Source of the DNA: an uncultured Bacteroidia bacterium
GTDB taxonomy: Bacteria > Bacteroidota > Bacteroidia > Bacteroidales > UBA932
Assembly (NCBI GenBank): GCA_902762655.1
Contig: CACWOZ010000009.1
Span: 1 to 64,000, forward strand
DNA length: 64,000 bases
Direction of reading: 5' to 3'
In this document: positions 1 to 7,450 of the stretch, piece by piece
How positions within the stretch are numbered: position 1 is the stretch's first letter
How the letters are laid out: each line of letters opens with the position of its first letter
The notes under the pieces: model-generated
Databases searched by the model: none
The model's input: only the letters and a program-made list of their open reading frames with translations
What the model was told of the DNA's origin: nothing
Program-made: the position numbers and the translations under genes

Positions 1-960
1 ACGATGGAGGCGCTGAAGCCGGATGTGTTCGTGGTGAATGCCGACGGGAGCAATGATGAGAAGCGAAGGTTCTGCGAGGAGCGGGGGATTGAGTACGTCG
101 TCCTCCAGCGCACTCCCGCGGAGGGCCTGAAGGCCCGCTCTTCCACCGATTTGAAGGCGGAGACCTGCCGCATCCCTACGCGTCTGGATCTGGCCGGCAC
201 CTGGATCGATCAGCCCTATGTGTCGTATCTCGCGCCGGGATGGGCTCTTACCATCTCCCTCGAGCCGACCTTCGAGGTGCGCGACCGCTGCGGCCTGTCG
301 ACATCTACCCGCAAGGTCATCCAGAAGATCTGGCCCATCAAACTGCCGGATATGGAACCGGAGATGCTCGCGAAGCTGGTGTTCTGCTTCGAGAATGACC
401 CCGAGCGTTCGGACGGGATTATCAGCGGGGCACAGGACTCTATCGGCATCTGTGTGCCGGGGCTCTGCCGGCATTACTATAACAACCGCTTCTGGCCGGA
501 AAAGATCGAGACCTGCAGCGATGCGGCCGTGCTCGACTGGCTCGAGAAGCATCTCGTGCTTATCCCCCTGCATCCGCGCAAGCCCGGCTGCTCCGTGGTG
601 GTGGGGAAGGACATCACGGAAGATAAGGTGAATGACTTGGCGGATGCTGCGGATGATTGCTGGAGGGCGATCCTCGCGTGCGATCTGGATCGTTTTGCCG
701 CTGCATATCGGGCCTCGTTTGCTGCGCAGATCGCGATGTTCCCCGGCATGGTGAATCCGGTGCTGTCTGGCGAAGAGAGCCCTCGGCCCGAGAACTCCAT
801 CCAGCCTTATATAGATCAGTGGTCTTCTGTTCCCGGCGTCCTCGCCTGGAAGATGCCCGGTGCCGGCGGTGGCGGTTATCTCGCGCTTGTGGTTACGGAT
901 TCTTCTGTGTTTGCTGCGGAGCATCCGGAGGCAATAACGCTGAAGATTCGCAGAAAGTAA
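1..960 (+). CDS. GHMP-family sugar kinase with N-terminal nucleotidyltransferase-like segment (5' end outside window)
   Basis: The frame is open to the left edge, so the ATG at 4 is probably internal and the gene is cut by the window. The first ~40 residues look like the end of a Rossmann-type cytidylyltransferase domain (VFVVNADGSNDEKRRF). The rest is a GHMP kinase: a start motif CRIPTRLDLAGTWID, a Ser/Gly-rich segment SGAQDSIG in the ATP-loop position, and the C-terminal glycine motif MPGAGGGGY. The family phosphorylates sugars; the substrate is not visible. The next gene is a rhamnose/fucose mutarotase-like protein, so a deoxyhexose such as fucose is a reasonable guess. Family assignment is fairly sure, substrate is inference. 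Confidence 0.7.
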   Translation, partial: TMEALKPDVFVVNADGSNDEKRRFCEERGIEYVVLQRTPAEGLKARSSTDLKAETCRIPTRLDLAGTWIDQPYVSYLAPGWALTISLEPTFEVRDRCGLSTSTRKVIQKIWPIKLPDMEPEMLAKLVFCFENDPERSDGIISGAQDSIGICVPGLCRHYYNNRFWPEKIETCSDAAVLDWLEKHLVLIPLHPRKPGCSVVVGKDITEDKVNDLADAADDCWRAILACDLDRFAAAYRASFAAQIAMFPGMVNPVLSGEESPRPENSIQPYIDQWSSVPGVLAWKMPGAGGGGYLALVVTDSSVFAAEHPEAITLKIRRK

Positions 961-961
961 T

Positions 962-988
962 TGTCATTGCCGGCCTGACCGGCAATCT
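962..988. repeat. 27-bp REP-like hairpin repeat, TGTCATT...AATCT type
   Basis: Begins TGTCATTGCCGG, ends CCGGCAATCT. ATTGCCGG (966-973) and CCGGCAAT (979-986) form a perfect 8-bp stem with a 5-nt loop. It has the same outer frame (TGTCATT...AATCT) and length as the elements inside yidC (24079-24106) and the GH106 gene (41520-41546), with a different stem. It lies between the kinase stop and the mutarotase start. Confidence 0.6.
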
Positions 989-1002
989 TTATTTGAAAGG
1001 AT

Positions 1003-1338
1003 ATGAAACGATACTGCCAAACCCTTGAACTGATGGACGATCCGGATATGATCCGGCGCTACTGCGACGTCCATAAACACGTCTGGCCCGAGATTATGGA
1101 AGGCCAGAAGCAGGTGGGAATCCTGGATATGCAGATCTTCCGCCGCGGCACCCACGTCTTTATGATTATGGACACGGTCGATGATTTTGATTTTGAACGC
1201 GATATGGCTCGCCTCGCCGTCCTTCCCCACCAAGCCGAATGGGAAGCCTTTGTCGCTAAAGCCCAGGGCGCCGATCCCTCCCTGCCTAGCCACAAGAAAT
1301 GGCGCCTGATGGAGAAGATTTTCGAGTTGGAGAAGTAG
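1003..1338 (+). CDS. L-rhamnose mutarotase family protein (DUF718)
   Basis: A 111-residue protein of the RhaM/DUF718 family, which interconverts the anomers of L-rhamnose (some members act on L-fucose). Seen: the family opening RYCQTLELMDDPDMIRRY, the conserved YCDVHKHVWPEI segment containing the active-site His, and the C-terminal KKWRLMEKIFEL. The length matches the family (about 104-114). The start is the ATG at 1003, right after the hairpin repeat. It follows the GHMP sugar kinase with a 42-bp gap, so both probably serve deoxysugar metabolism. The exact sugar cannot be decided. Confidence 0.85.
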   Translation: MKRYCQTLELMDDPDMIRRYCDVHKHVWPEIMEGQKQVGILDMQIFRRGTHVFMIMDTVDDFDFERDMARLAVLPHQAEWEAFVAKAQGADPSLPSHKKWRLMEKIFELEK

Positions 1339-1418
1339 TTTTGGCGTGTACCTGGTGGTTTTGGCGTGTCCCTGGTGGTTTTGGCGTGTCCCTTGCGGTT
1401 TAGGCGTGCCACGTAAAT
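1339..1418. repeat. 20-bp tandem repeat, three clean units plus one diverged
   Basis: Units begin at 1339, 1359, 1379 and 1399; the consensus is TTTTGGCGTGTCCCTGGTGG. The last unit is diverged and merges into the 136-bp repeat that starts at 1403 (GGCGTGCCACGTAAAT). The array starts on the base after the mutarotase stop codon. No coding frame looks real. Confidence 0.8.
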
Positions 1419-1538
1419 CGCTGATCAACAGTTAATTGCTTAAAATGACCTGCTTGATTTCCGGCAGGTCATTTTCATTATCTATCTGATAACCAAACAC
1501 TTCCATGGCACGCTATTCGCCGACCGCCTAGCCGGCCT
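1403..1538. repeat. 136-bp direct repeat, copy A (left border of accessory segment)
   Basis: Almost identical to 9183-9318: both start GGCGTGCCACGTAAATCG and end GCCGGCCT, with a handful of substitutions. It contains a hairpin at about 1442-1475 (AAAATGACCTGC...GCAGGTCATTTT). In copy B one stem pair changes from G-C to G-T, which still pairs. A diverged third copy lies at 14620-14707. Confidence 0.85.
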
Positions 1539-1730
1539 CCTCCCTGACACGCGATTCCTGGCCTTTTGCTCCCGCACTTGCAATCTCTCCGAAATCTTCG
1601 TAACTTTGAGTCGGTTCCAGCCATCTGGAACACGGGGATTCGCGGACACCGCTCTTGGATAGGAGCAGGCCCGATGCCGGGGAGCCATCCCGGCCCAGAT
1701 CCAGCCTCGCCCATGCCCGCTTGCGGGGGT

Positions 1731-1916
1731 GGGGAGTCCTTCCTTTACGCTCTCTGGAGCGCTATCGAACTCTCGCCCGACGGACCGGTCGTCGCCCTGA
1801 ACATCCCCATCGGCCAGTGGCACACGGTGCGCGCGCTTTAATCCGGCACCGTCATAATGGAAGTCAAGGACGGGCCGTATAAGCCCACGGGGCCGGAGGT
1901 TTTTTTGAGCTTATGA
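1731..1916 (+). pseudogene. WbuC-type cupin, C-terminal remnant with nonsense codon
   Basis: One frame reads ALWSAIELSPDGPVVALNIP then IGQWHTVRAL, a stop (TAA at 1839), then SGTVIMEVKDGPYKPTGP and ends at 1916. This is the C-terminal half of a WbuC-like cupin, a small metal-binding beta barrel often found in O-antigen or accessory loci. TAA replacing a GAA codon would explain the break. No N-terminal half is visible upstream: 1539-1730 has no recognisable coding sequence. The gene is dead or at best a fragment. Confidence 0.6.
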
Positions 1917-2026
1917 CAGTGAATGGTGTTTTGAATGCAATCTGGCAATTCTGCCGCTACCTCTTCTGGCCCCAGTGGGGCAGCAAGCGCCGTAAGGCTC
2001 AGGAAGAGTATGAGAGGGGGGTGTAA
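1913..2026 (+). CDS. small 37-residue ORF with aromatic/basic composition
   Basis: The ATG overlaps the stop of the cupin remnant (ATGA) and the ORF ends 2 bp before the ATG of the next gene. The peptide starts MTVNGVLNAIWQFCRYLFWP and ends in a basic stretch (GSKRRKAQEEYERGV), giving a short hydrophobic/aromatic helix with a charged tail. The tight packing between neighbours suggests it is translated. I do not recognise a function; it may also be a decayed tail. Confidence 0.4.
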   Translation: MTVNGVLNAIWQFCRYLFWPQWGSKRRKAQEEYERGV

Positions 2027-2028
2027 CA

Positions 2029-2258
2029 TGACCCAAGACGAACTCTGGCTCGCCAAATGGCAAGAAGCCATCGACTTCCTGGAAACCAACCACCGCAAAC
2101 CCTCCAAGTTCATCCCGGAGGAACGCAACCTGCGCTCTTGGTGGAAGCACAATAAGAAGTTGATGAATGCCGGGGAGTTGAAGCCGGAGAGGGTGGAGAT
2201 GTTTGAGCAGTTGCTGGAGTTAGAGGAGAAGTACAAGCATGTGAATCAGTATCAGTAA
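2029..2258 (+). CDS. orphan helicase-associated (HA) domain protein
   Basis: A 76-residue protein consisting of a single helicase-associated domain: LWLAKWQEAIDFLETNHRKP, a W-rich centre (RSWWKHNKKLMNAG) and KPERVEMFEQLL. HA domains are three-helix DNA-binding modules usually repeated at the C-terminus of DNA helicases. Stand-alone copies are common in Bacteroidales. The start is the ATG at 2029; an upstream in-frame ATG at 1935 would add a low-complexity tail. Only 13 bp separate it from the OLD nuclease gene, so it could be the first gene of that operon, although its base composition is less AT-rich. Confidence 0.7.
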
Positions 2259-2271
2259 CTAACTTTTAATT

Positions 2272-3840
2272 ATGATAATTGAGAAACTTAAGCTGTTGAA
2301 TTTTAAGAGATTTCGCAGTCTTGAAATTAAATTTGACGAGCAGTTGAACGTTTTAGTTGGAGATAATGAATCGGGCAAGAGTTCCATCTTACAGGCTATT
2401 GATATAGTTATGCGCGGTAGTCGCCACATGGTAGAAGAAATTGGGCTTGATAGGTTGTTTAACATTTCTGTTGTTGATAGTTTCCTCGGTCTTAATCCAC
2501 GCTCAATAGAGCACCTTCCTATGATGATGATTGAAGTGTATTTGAACGACACAGGAAATCCTTTCTTGAATGGGGAGAACAATTCTGACAGAACTAATCA
2601 TGACGGAATCCGTTGCATATGCCAGCCGGATATGGAATACAGTGAAGCTATTGCAAATATCCTGGCATCAGATGATCCTGCCTTTCCGTTTGAATATTAC
2701 AAGATAGAATTTAGTACTTTCCGTGGCGACCAGTATAACGGTCACAATCGTCCCATGAGAGGGGTTTTTATTGACAACTCTATGATTGGAAGCGATTTCG
2801 CCATGTTCCAATATGTGCAAGATATCTATAAGGCTAAACTGACGGACGAAGAAAGAACTTTTGCAAAGCACAAGTACCATACGGCAAAATGCCGGTTTAA
2901 GGATGATGTTCTTGCTCAATATAATCCAAAACTTGCAGGTTACGCCTTTGCTGTAAAAGACTCTGCTAAAGACAATCTTGATACCGATCTGACCATTCTT
3001 GAAGGAGGAATAGATATATCAAACAAGGGAACTGGCAGGCAGTGCTTCATCAAAGCAGAGCTAGCTCTAAAGCAGGCGGATGACCATTTGGATGTTGTAT
3101 TGATTGAAGAACCTGAAAATCATCTTAGCCATACACATATGCGGAAGATGATACAGACCATAGCGGAATCAAGAAATAAGCAGTTATTTATAGCTACGCA
3201 TAGTAACTTGATAAGTACAAGATTGAATCTGAAAAAATGCTCTATTTTCAATAGCCAATCGACCTCTTTTGTGCAACTGAAGGATATTTCAGAGGAAACG
3301 GCCGCATTCTTTATGAAAGCCCCGGATAATAACTTGCTCCAGTTCATTCTTTCAAAAAAGGCGATTCTGGTAGAAGGTGATGCTGAGTTTATAATGATGG
3401 ACTTCTTCTGCAAAAAGGTTCTTGGAAAATCATTAAATTCAGCTGGCGTTGATGTGATAGCCGTTGATGGTAAGTGTTTTAAGCGGTACTTGGAGATTGC
3501 CTGTGTTATTGGTGTGAAAACAGCCGTTATTACGGATAATGATAAAAGCTATCAAAAGAATATTCAAGATACCTATACCGGGTATATGAATAACGAATTT
3601 CCGAAAATTAAGGTTTACTCGGATACCAATGATGATAGGTATACTTTTGAGATTTGTGTATATGCTGATAACAAAGGCATTTGCGATAGTGCATTTGGCG
3701 AGCATCTAAGGATCCATACCGTGCTTGAATACATGCTTGCAAACAAAGCTGATTGTGCTTATAAACTGGCGAACAGTGAACCAGATGATTTTGTCGTGCC
3801 GGGTTACATTCAGGATGCTCTAAGATGGATAGACGCTTAA
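2272..3840 (+). CDS. OLD-family ATP-dependent endonuclease (GajA-like)
   Basis: 522 residues. N-terminal ABC-type ATPase half: FKRFRSLEIKF, Walker A GDNESGKSS (about residues 30-38), Walker B VVLIEEPENHLS and the switch histidine in LFIATHSNL. C-terminal TOPRIM half: AILVEGDAEF (metal-binding Glu) and VITDNDK (DxD). This is the layout of OLD-family nucleases, including GajA of the Gabija anti-phage system. The next gene is a UvrD-like helicase overlapping by 16 bp, as expected for a GajA-GajB pair. The operon is clearly more AT-rich than the flanking core genes, consistent with transfer. Family is solid; role in phage defence is inference from family and context. Confidence 0.85.
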   Translation: MIIEKLKLLNFKRFRSLEIKFDEQLNVLVGDNESGKSSILQAIDIVMRGSRHMVEEIGLDRLFNISVVDSFLGLNPRSIEHLPMMMIEVYLNDTGNPFLNGENNSDRTNHDGIRCICQPDMEYSEAIANILASDDPAFPFEYYKIEFSTFRGDQYNGHNRPMRGVFIDNSMIGSDFAMFQYVQDIYKAKLTDEERTFAKHKYHTAKCRFKDDVLAQYNPKLAGYAFAVKDSAKDNLDTDLTILEGGIDISNKGTGRQCFIKAELALKQADDHLDVVLIEEPENHLSHTHMRKMIQTIAESRNKQLFIATHSNLISTRLNLKKCSIFNSQSTSFVQLKDISEETAAFFMKAPDNNLLQFILSKKAILVEGDAEFIMMDFFCKKVLGKSLNSAGVDVIAVDGKCFKRYLEIACVIGVKTAVITDNDKSYQKNIQDTYTGYMNNEFPKIKVYSDTNDDRYTFEICVYADNKGICDSAFGEHLRIHTVLEYMLANKADCAYKLANSEPDDFVVPGYIQDALRWIDA

Positions 3841-4850
3841 TACAGTCTGTTGCTGGTTCCGGTAAAACGTCGTACCTGATAGACAGGCTCGATAGAGAGA
3901 GGCGTTTCTTGTTGGTAACATACACTATAAATAATACTGAGCATCTTAAGAATTGCATCATACGTAAGTTTGGCTGTATACCGAATAATATCACAGTTTA
4001 TACCTACTTCGAATTTTTATTGGCGGTTTGTTACCGTCCGTTTATGGCTGATACCATGGGAGCAAAAGGTATCGACTGGAAGATGCCAGATCCAGTTACA
4101 CTCCGTTTAAAGAGGGACAATAGGGCATTCTACTTCAATTCGCGAGGTTACCTCTATCATAATAGAATTGCTCTTTTATGTGAGCCAAACGCAGAAAAGA
4201 TAGCAAGAAGGATTGAAAAGTATTATGATTGTTTGTATTATGATGAGGCGCAGGATCTAGGAGGACATGACTTCAATCTATTTCTAAAGATTATTCAGTG
4301 TAATATAGAGATTCTGGTTGTGGGGGACTTTTTCCAGCATACGTTCTTTACCAGTCAAGACGGTAATACAAATTCGAGGATATATGACAATCTGGATAAG
4401 TACAAGCACATTTGGAGTGACGCTGGAATGAAGATTGATACTGCGAGTTTGATCAAGAGCTATCGTTGCTCTCCATCTATAACGGAATTTGTTAGGAATA
4501 ATATTGGAGTTAATATCTTCTCTCACCATTCAGAAGGTGGCCAAATATCATTTATCTCGGAGCAGAAAGATGTTGATGTTATTGTAGCGGACAATAGTAT
4601 CCCTAAGTTATTTTTAAAAGATGCGAGGAAATATCGTTGCTACTCCATTAACTGGGGCGACTCTAAGGGACTTGATGATTTTGTGGACGTGTGCATTATT
4701 CTCAATCAAGAAACTCTTAAATTGTATAATAGCGGAAGGTTGTGTGATTTAGCGCCATTAACCAAGAATAAATTCTATGTCGCGTGTACGAGGGCAAGAA
4801 GGAATATATACTTTGTCCCGTATACATTGTTGGAAAAGCATAAAGTATGA
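3825..4850 (+). CDS. compact UvrD/Rep-like superfamily 1 helicase (GajB-like)
   Basis: 341 residues, much shorter than UvrD (about 720) and shorter than typical GajB (about 490). Seen: Walker A SVAGSGKTS (residues 8-16), Walker B YYDEAQD, motif III VGDFFQH, motif IV-like SYRCSPSITEF and motif VI YVACTRARR. The large 1B/2B insertions of true UvrD helicases are missing, so it may be a DNA-sensing ATPase rather than a processive helicase. It overlaps the OLD nuclease by 16 bp and the following beta-flower gene by 4 bp (ATGA), giving a translationally coupled three-gene operon. In Gabija the helicase partner regulates or binds the nuclease; a similar role is inferred here. Confidence 0.8.
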   Translation: MDRRLIQSVAGSGKTSYLIDRLDRERRFLLVTYTINNTEHLKNCIIRKFGCIPNNITVYTYFEFLLAVCYRPFMADTMGAKGIDWKMPDPVTLRLKRDNRAFYFNSRGYLYHNRIALLCEPNAEKIARRIEKYYDCLYYDEAQDLGGHDFNLFLKIIQCNIEILVVGDFFQHTFFTSQDGNTNSRIYDNLDKYKHIWSDAGMKIDTASLIKSYRCSPSITEFVRNNIGVNIFSHHSEGGQISFISEQKDVDVIVADNSIPKLFLKDARKYRCYSINWGDSKGLDDFVDVCIILNQETLKLYNSGRLCDLAPLTKNKFYVACTRARRNIYFVPYTLLEKHKV

Positions 4851-5206
4851 AATGGATTTTTAACAGAAATGGTCAAGCCGCTGCTTTAGATTGTGGAGAT
4901 TCAATCTATGACAGGAATGGAAGATTCCGTTTGTGGGTTATTGGACACAACCTTTATTCCATGTGTGGACATCACGTGGGCTGGGCTGAAAATGGCGTTT
5001 ACTACGATTCTGATAATCTAGTGATAGGCTTCACGAAAGACCATACAGGGCATCTTCCATATTCGCCAGGATATGGTGGAGAACCTGGTATGCCTTTATA
5101 TCTTAGTGCTAAACCTGCGTTTATGGCTGATTCTGGTGAGCCGGGTCGACCCGGCTATAGTGGGTGGTCAGATATTTTGCTGGAAGATTATATTCAACAG
5201 AAGTAG
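4847..5206 (+). CDS. 4-fold beta-flower domain protein
   Basis: 119 residues, matching the small '4-fold beta flower' family: MKWIFNRNGQAA, repeated (Y)DRNGR/Y.SDN turns, then GHLPYSPGYGGEPGMP and a Gly/Pro-rich tail ending YSGWSDILLEDY. The opening contains four similar strand units (NRNGQAAALDCGD, YDRNGRFRLWVIGHN, MCGHHVGWAENG, YDSDNLVIGFTKD), which fits the four-fold name. The ATG overlaps the helicase stop (ATGA), so it is the third gene of the operon. No function is established for the family that I know of. The frame stays open for 55 codons beyond its TAG stop (see 5207-5698). Confidence 0.75.
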   Translation: MKWIFNRNGQAAALDCGDSIYDRNGRFRLWVIGHNLYSMCGHHVGWAENGVYYDSDNLVIGFTKDHTGHLPYSPGYGGEPGMPLYLSAKPAFMADSGEPGRPGYSGWSDILLEDYIQQK

Positions 5207-5698
5207 GAAGATTATACTTGGGAAATAGGTCCCATAACCAGTCCGGAGGTGACAGATAGAAAGTTAAAGGGCGCTTTTGAACATTGGTTGTGCGAGCACT
5301 CTAAAACACTAGTAATAATGAGTCGGAATATCCTTGAATTAAAGTCCATCAAGATTGCCCCCGAAAAGGTCTAGACCTTAGCGGCAGCAAAGGGGCTCGC
5401 AAAGCTGAAAGATTTTGATCTAAAGGAAGAGTACTTTGAGCCGGTCTATCATCCCGCTGATCTGGTTAAGGACATCGCATATTATGAGGAAAGTGTAACC
5501 TACATGGCTAATGTGCGAATTGATGCAATAGTCGGGACTACCCATCCAAGTTATTACGGTCTGAACTGGTTGCAAATGTTGGTGAGTCTGGAGCGTCACA
5601 AGGATGATATTGATGTGACCAAAGTAAAAGAGGCCATCATCAACACTAAGTCGTGCGAGGTGACGGAATTCGTCTATTCCAGTCCCACTATGGTGTAA
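5207..5698 (+). pseudogene. amber-interrupted reading frame, unrecognised
   Basis: In the same frame as the beta-flower gene, the sequence after its TAG runs 55 codons to a second TAG (5372-5374), then 107 codons to TAA at 5698. The translation looks protein-like on both sides (GAFEHWLCEHSKTLVIMSRN before; DLKEEYFEPVYHPADLVKDI after). Reading the second TAG as CAG (Gln) would give an intact 126-residue protein from the ATG at 5318. I recognise no family. The most likely explanation is a gene remnant of the AT-rich defence cassette with one nonsense mutation. The 64-residue ORF from 5504 is only its 3' part. Confidence 0.5.
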
Positions 5699-5721
5699 CG
5701 CCTGCCTATGGCCACCTCAAA

Positions 5722-5764
5722 CAAATTGGGCAAGCACCTTTTCGGAGGTTGCTGGCCCAATTTG
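5722..5764. terminator. bidirectional hairpin between defence cassette and higA
   Basis: CAAATTGGGCAAGCACCT (5722-5739) pairs with AGGTTGCTGGCCCAATTTG (5746-5764), about 17 bp with small imperfections. It sits between convergent transcription units, four bases before the higA stop codon, so it probably ends both. Confidence 0.6.
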
Positions 5765-5767
5765 ATT

Positions 5768-6895
5768 TTACTGGATGGGAACCGGTCTTGTTCCCTTTAA
5801 CTGGTAGTTGTGGCTTTCATATTTCCAACGCCATACAACTATGTTGAAGTCCAGATTGTTTTCTACAGACAGTAATCTTAGCTGATCAACGATATTTCCG
5901 AATCGCAGGCCATTGATCGGGCCGCTGTTCATCATTGTGTCCCAGAGTTTCTGATTGATTAGCATATTCTGGGCAAAAAGATTGGCCTCTCGTTCTTTAG
6001 GTGAATCTATGGAGTATGAATCACCGGACACAAAGATTTCATTATCGTCATAGTACATATGCTTTTCAATGTGCCCGAGTTCGTGGAGCACATTGAAAAC
6101 CAACCTGCTCATATCGTTAAACCGATGTGTGGTGATGATGGCGGGGTGCTCACCAACCTTCATGGAAGCAGCGTCAATAGGAGTCTTTTCCAATTTCGGG
6201 ACTACTGAATAGGCAATACCATATTTGTTTAAGATATTATGGATTTCAGATTCTCGAAGCTCACCGGAATGTGCGCGAACCGCAATGTCATGGGCGGCCC
6301 TTTGTGCATTGCCTTGCTTAAATTGTCCTTTTGGAGCATTTGACCTGGATTCAATATAGGCAAGAGTCAGCCAAGTAGTCTGGTTCCTCTCATCTACGTC
6401 GTTTTTGTCGCTTTTCTTGTAGTTATAGCTAAGTTTCTGGGCGAATTCCTGGTTTCTGATTTCAAGCGGCTTGAAACCCAGGAATTTTTCCAGTTTTTGC
6501 AGTTTCTCCTGTACATACAGGACGGCACTTATCTTCAGTCGCTTGTAAAGCTCTGCCAGATTCAGGGTACTGGAGAGCATGTTTTCAGCAACGATAGCCG
6601 CTTTCTCGTTCTCGTCCCGTACGGCGATGTTCTTGACATCTCTGTCGTACTGGGTCTGCAATCTCATCCAGAAGTCGGCCGGAATGCCTAATGCGTCTTC
6701 CAACTTCTGTGCGATGGATGCGGTGATGTTTTCTCCTTTCAACAGTCGGGTCACGTTCGGGGCTTGCATCCCCATCCGTTCTGCCAACTCTTTCTGGGTC
6801 ATAGACCTTGCCTTGATTTCATCTTTAATAATCTCGGCAGGATGAACAGCCCTGAAAGGGGTGTTGTTTGTTTCATTTGTCGCCATAATGTTCAT
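5768..6895 (-). CDS. higA: HigA-type antitoxin: XRE helix-turn-helix fused to ImmA/IrrE-like metallopeptidase
   Basis: 375 residues. N-terminal XRE domain (about residues 18-72: EIIKDEIKARSMTQKELAER, MGMQAPNVTRLLKGENI) of the HigA/VapI type. The C-terminal half carries the zinc-protease motif HELGH (271-275) followed by a downstream EREANLFAQNML helix, as in ImmA/IrrE proteins. Classical HigA is about 100 residues; the long form with a peptidase-like domain is a known variant. It overlaps the upstream higB by 23 bp, and the toxin comes first, as usual for hig operons. The HTH should bind the operator in front of higB. An alternative start is the ATG at 6886. Whether the intact HExxH is catalytic is unknown. 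Confidence 0.85.
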   Translation of the reverse strand: MNIMATNETNNTPFRAVHPAEIIKDEIKARSMTQKELAERMGMQAPNVTRLLKGENITASIAQKLEDALGIPADFWMRLQTQYDRDVKNIAVRDENEKAAIVAENMLSSTLNLAELYKRLKISAVLYVQEKLQKLEKFLGFKPLEIRNQEFAQKLSYNYKKSDKNDVDERNQTTWLTLAYIESRSNAPKGQFKQGNAQRAAHDIAVRAHSGELRESEIHNILNKYGIAYSVVPKLEKTPIDAASMKVGEHPAIITTHRFNDMSRLVFNVLHELGHIEKHMYYDDNEIFVSGDSYSIDSPKEREANLFAQNMLINQKLWDTMMNSGPINGLRFGNIVDQLRLLSVENNLDFNIVVWRWKYESHNYQLKGTRPVPIQ

Positions 6896-7211
6896 TGATT
6901 TCGATTAGCTTGATACGAATTCCGCAATCGAATTCTTCAAAAATTAGTCTGTACTTTGTGCTGTATCCAATTCTTACACTGCTCAGCCCGCTTTTGTCAT
7001 ACTTGAGCTTCTCGTAGTGTAAGCTTGTGTAGTGTTCAAGATCTGACGTGTTGGTGGCGGCCCTGATAATCGCCATCACTTTACTCAGATCTCGCCAAAA
7101 AGTAGCATTACCCTTCAATTTTCGGTAACGCTTGTCGTCGCTCTTGCCGTAGGTAATCACCTCCTCAATTGCGATATCGGCATATTCTATAATGAGTGTT
7201 TGAATTTTCAT
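6873..7211 (-). CDS. higB: HigB-like RelE/ParE-superfamily toxin
   Basis: 112 residues, a RelE-fold mRNA interferase of the HigB group. Seen: the central HYTSLHYEKLKYDKSGLSSV (the 'L..LH.EKLKGD' toxin motif), then IGYSTKYRLIFEE and C-terminal IKLIEINEHYGDK. The start is the ATG at 7211, four bases behind a TATCTTTG box; a longer reading from 7238 would start upstream of that box. It is transcribed with the overlapping antitoxin. HigB cleaves mRNA on the ribosome. The divergent RiPP promoter lies about 50 bp away. Confidence 0.85.
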   Translation of the reverse strand: MKIQTLIIEYADIAIEEVITYGKSDDKRYRKLKGNATFWRDLSKVMAIIRAATNTSDLEHYTSLHYEKLKYDKSGLSSVRIGYSTKYRLIFEEFDCGIRIKLIEINEHYGDK

Positions 7212-7215
7212 TGAG

Positions 7216-7248
7216 CAAAGATAATACCAAATTATCAATTTTGATAAT
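7216..7248 (-). promoter_or_regulatory. higBA promoter and candidate HigA operator
   Basis: The minus-strand -7 box TATCTTTG covers 7223-7216. ATTATCAATTTTGATAAT (7231-7248) is an inverted repeat with perfect 8-bp arms, placed in the promoter spacer, where a bound HTH repressor would block RNA polymerase. A further half-site-like GATAAT overlaps the box. The predicted transcript starts at or within a few bases of the higB ATG, so it is nearly leaderless. Confidence 0.6.
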
Positions 7249-7263
7249 CTTTCTGCATTTTTG

Positions 7264-7295
7264 TTTGTTTATCTCTCCTTTTCCTCTTATCTTTG
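7264..7295 (+). promoter_or_regulatory. Bacteroidota promoter of the RiPP locus
   Basis: TTTG at 7264-7267, a 20-nt spacer, then TATCTTTG at 7288-7295: a full match to the Bacteroidota housekeeping consensus. The predicted start is near 7302, giving a leader of about 28 nt before the precursor ATG at 7331. Confidence 0.75.
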
Positions 7296-7330
7296 CGAGT
7301 GAAATAACAGAATTCTAAAACGAAATAGTT

Positions 7331-7444
7331 ATGGAATACAAGAAACCAGAAGTATTAGTTAAGAGCCACATCAAGATGGCTGACTGTAAGAAGGGCCCTT
7401 GTGGAAGACCTTCCTGCTCATCAAAACCTTCGGGTAAGCATTAA
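7331..7444 (+). CDS. candidate RiPP precursor peptide, 37 residues with three cysteines
   Basis: A small ORF directly behind a consensus promoter and in front of a radical SAM/SPASM gene. The peptide opens with a charged leader (MEYKKPEVLVKSHIKMA) and has a core DCKKGPCGRPSCSSKPSGKH with Cys at 19, 24 and 29, spaced C-x4-C-x4-C. A short leader and Cys-rich core next to a SPASM maturase is the pattern of sactipeptides and ranthipeptides, in which the enzyme links Cys sulfur to a carbon of another residue. No similar precursor copy is seen nearby, and no protease or exporter gene is adjacent. I do not recognise a named family. The ORF is real by position and promoter; the modification is inferred. 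Confidence 0.7.
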   Translation: MEYKKPEVLVKSHIKMADCKKGPCGRPSCSSKPSGKH

Positions 7445-7450
7445 TTCTTC

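Noticed and set aside
5207..5698. Genome-wide amber recoding
   Set aside because: Many intact genes in the window end with TAG (for example the mutarotase at 1338 and yggS at 26400), so TAG is a normal stop; a local pseudogene is simpler.
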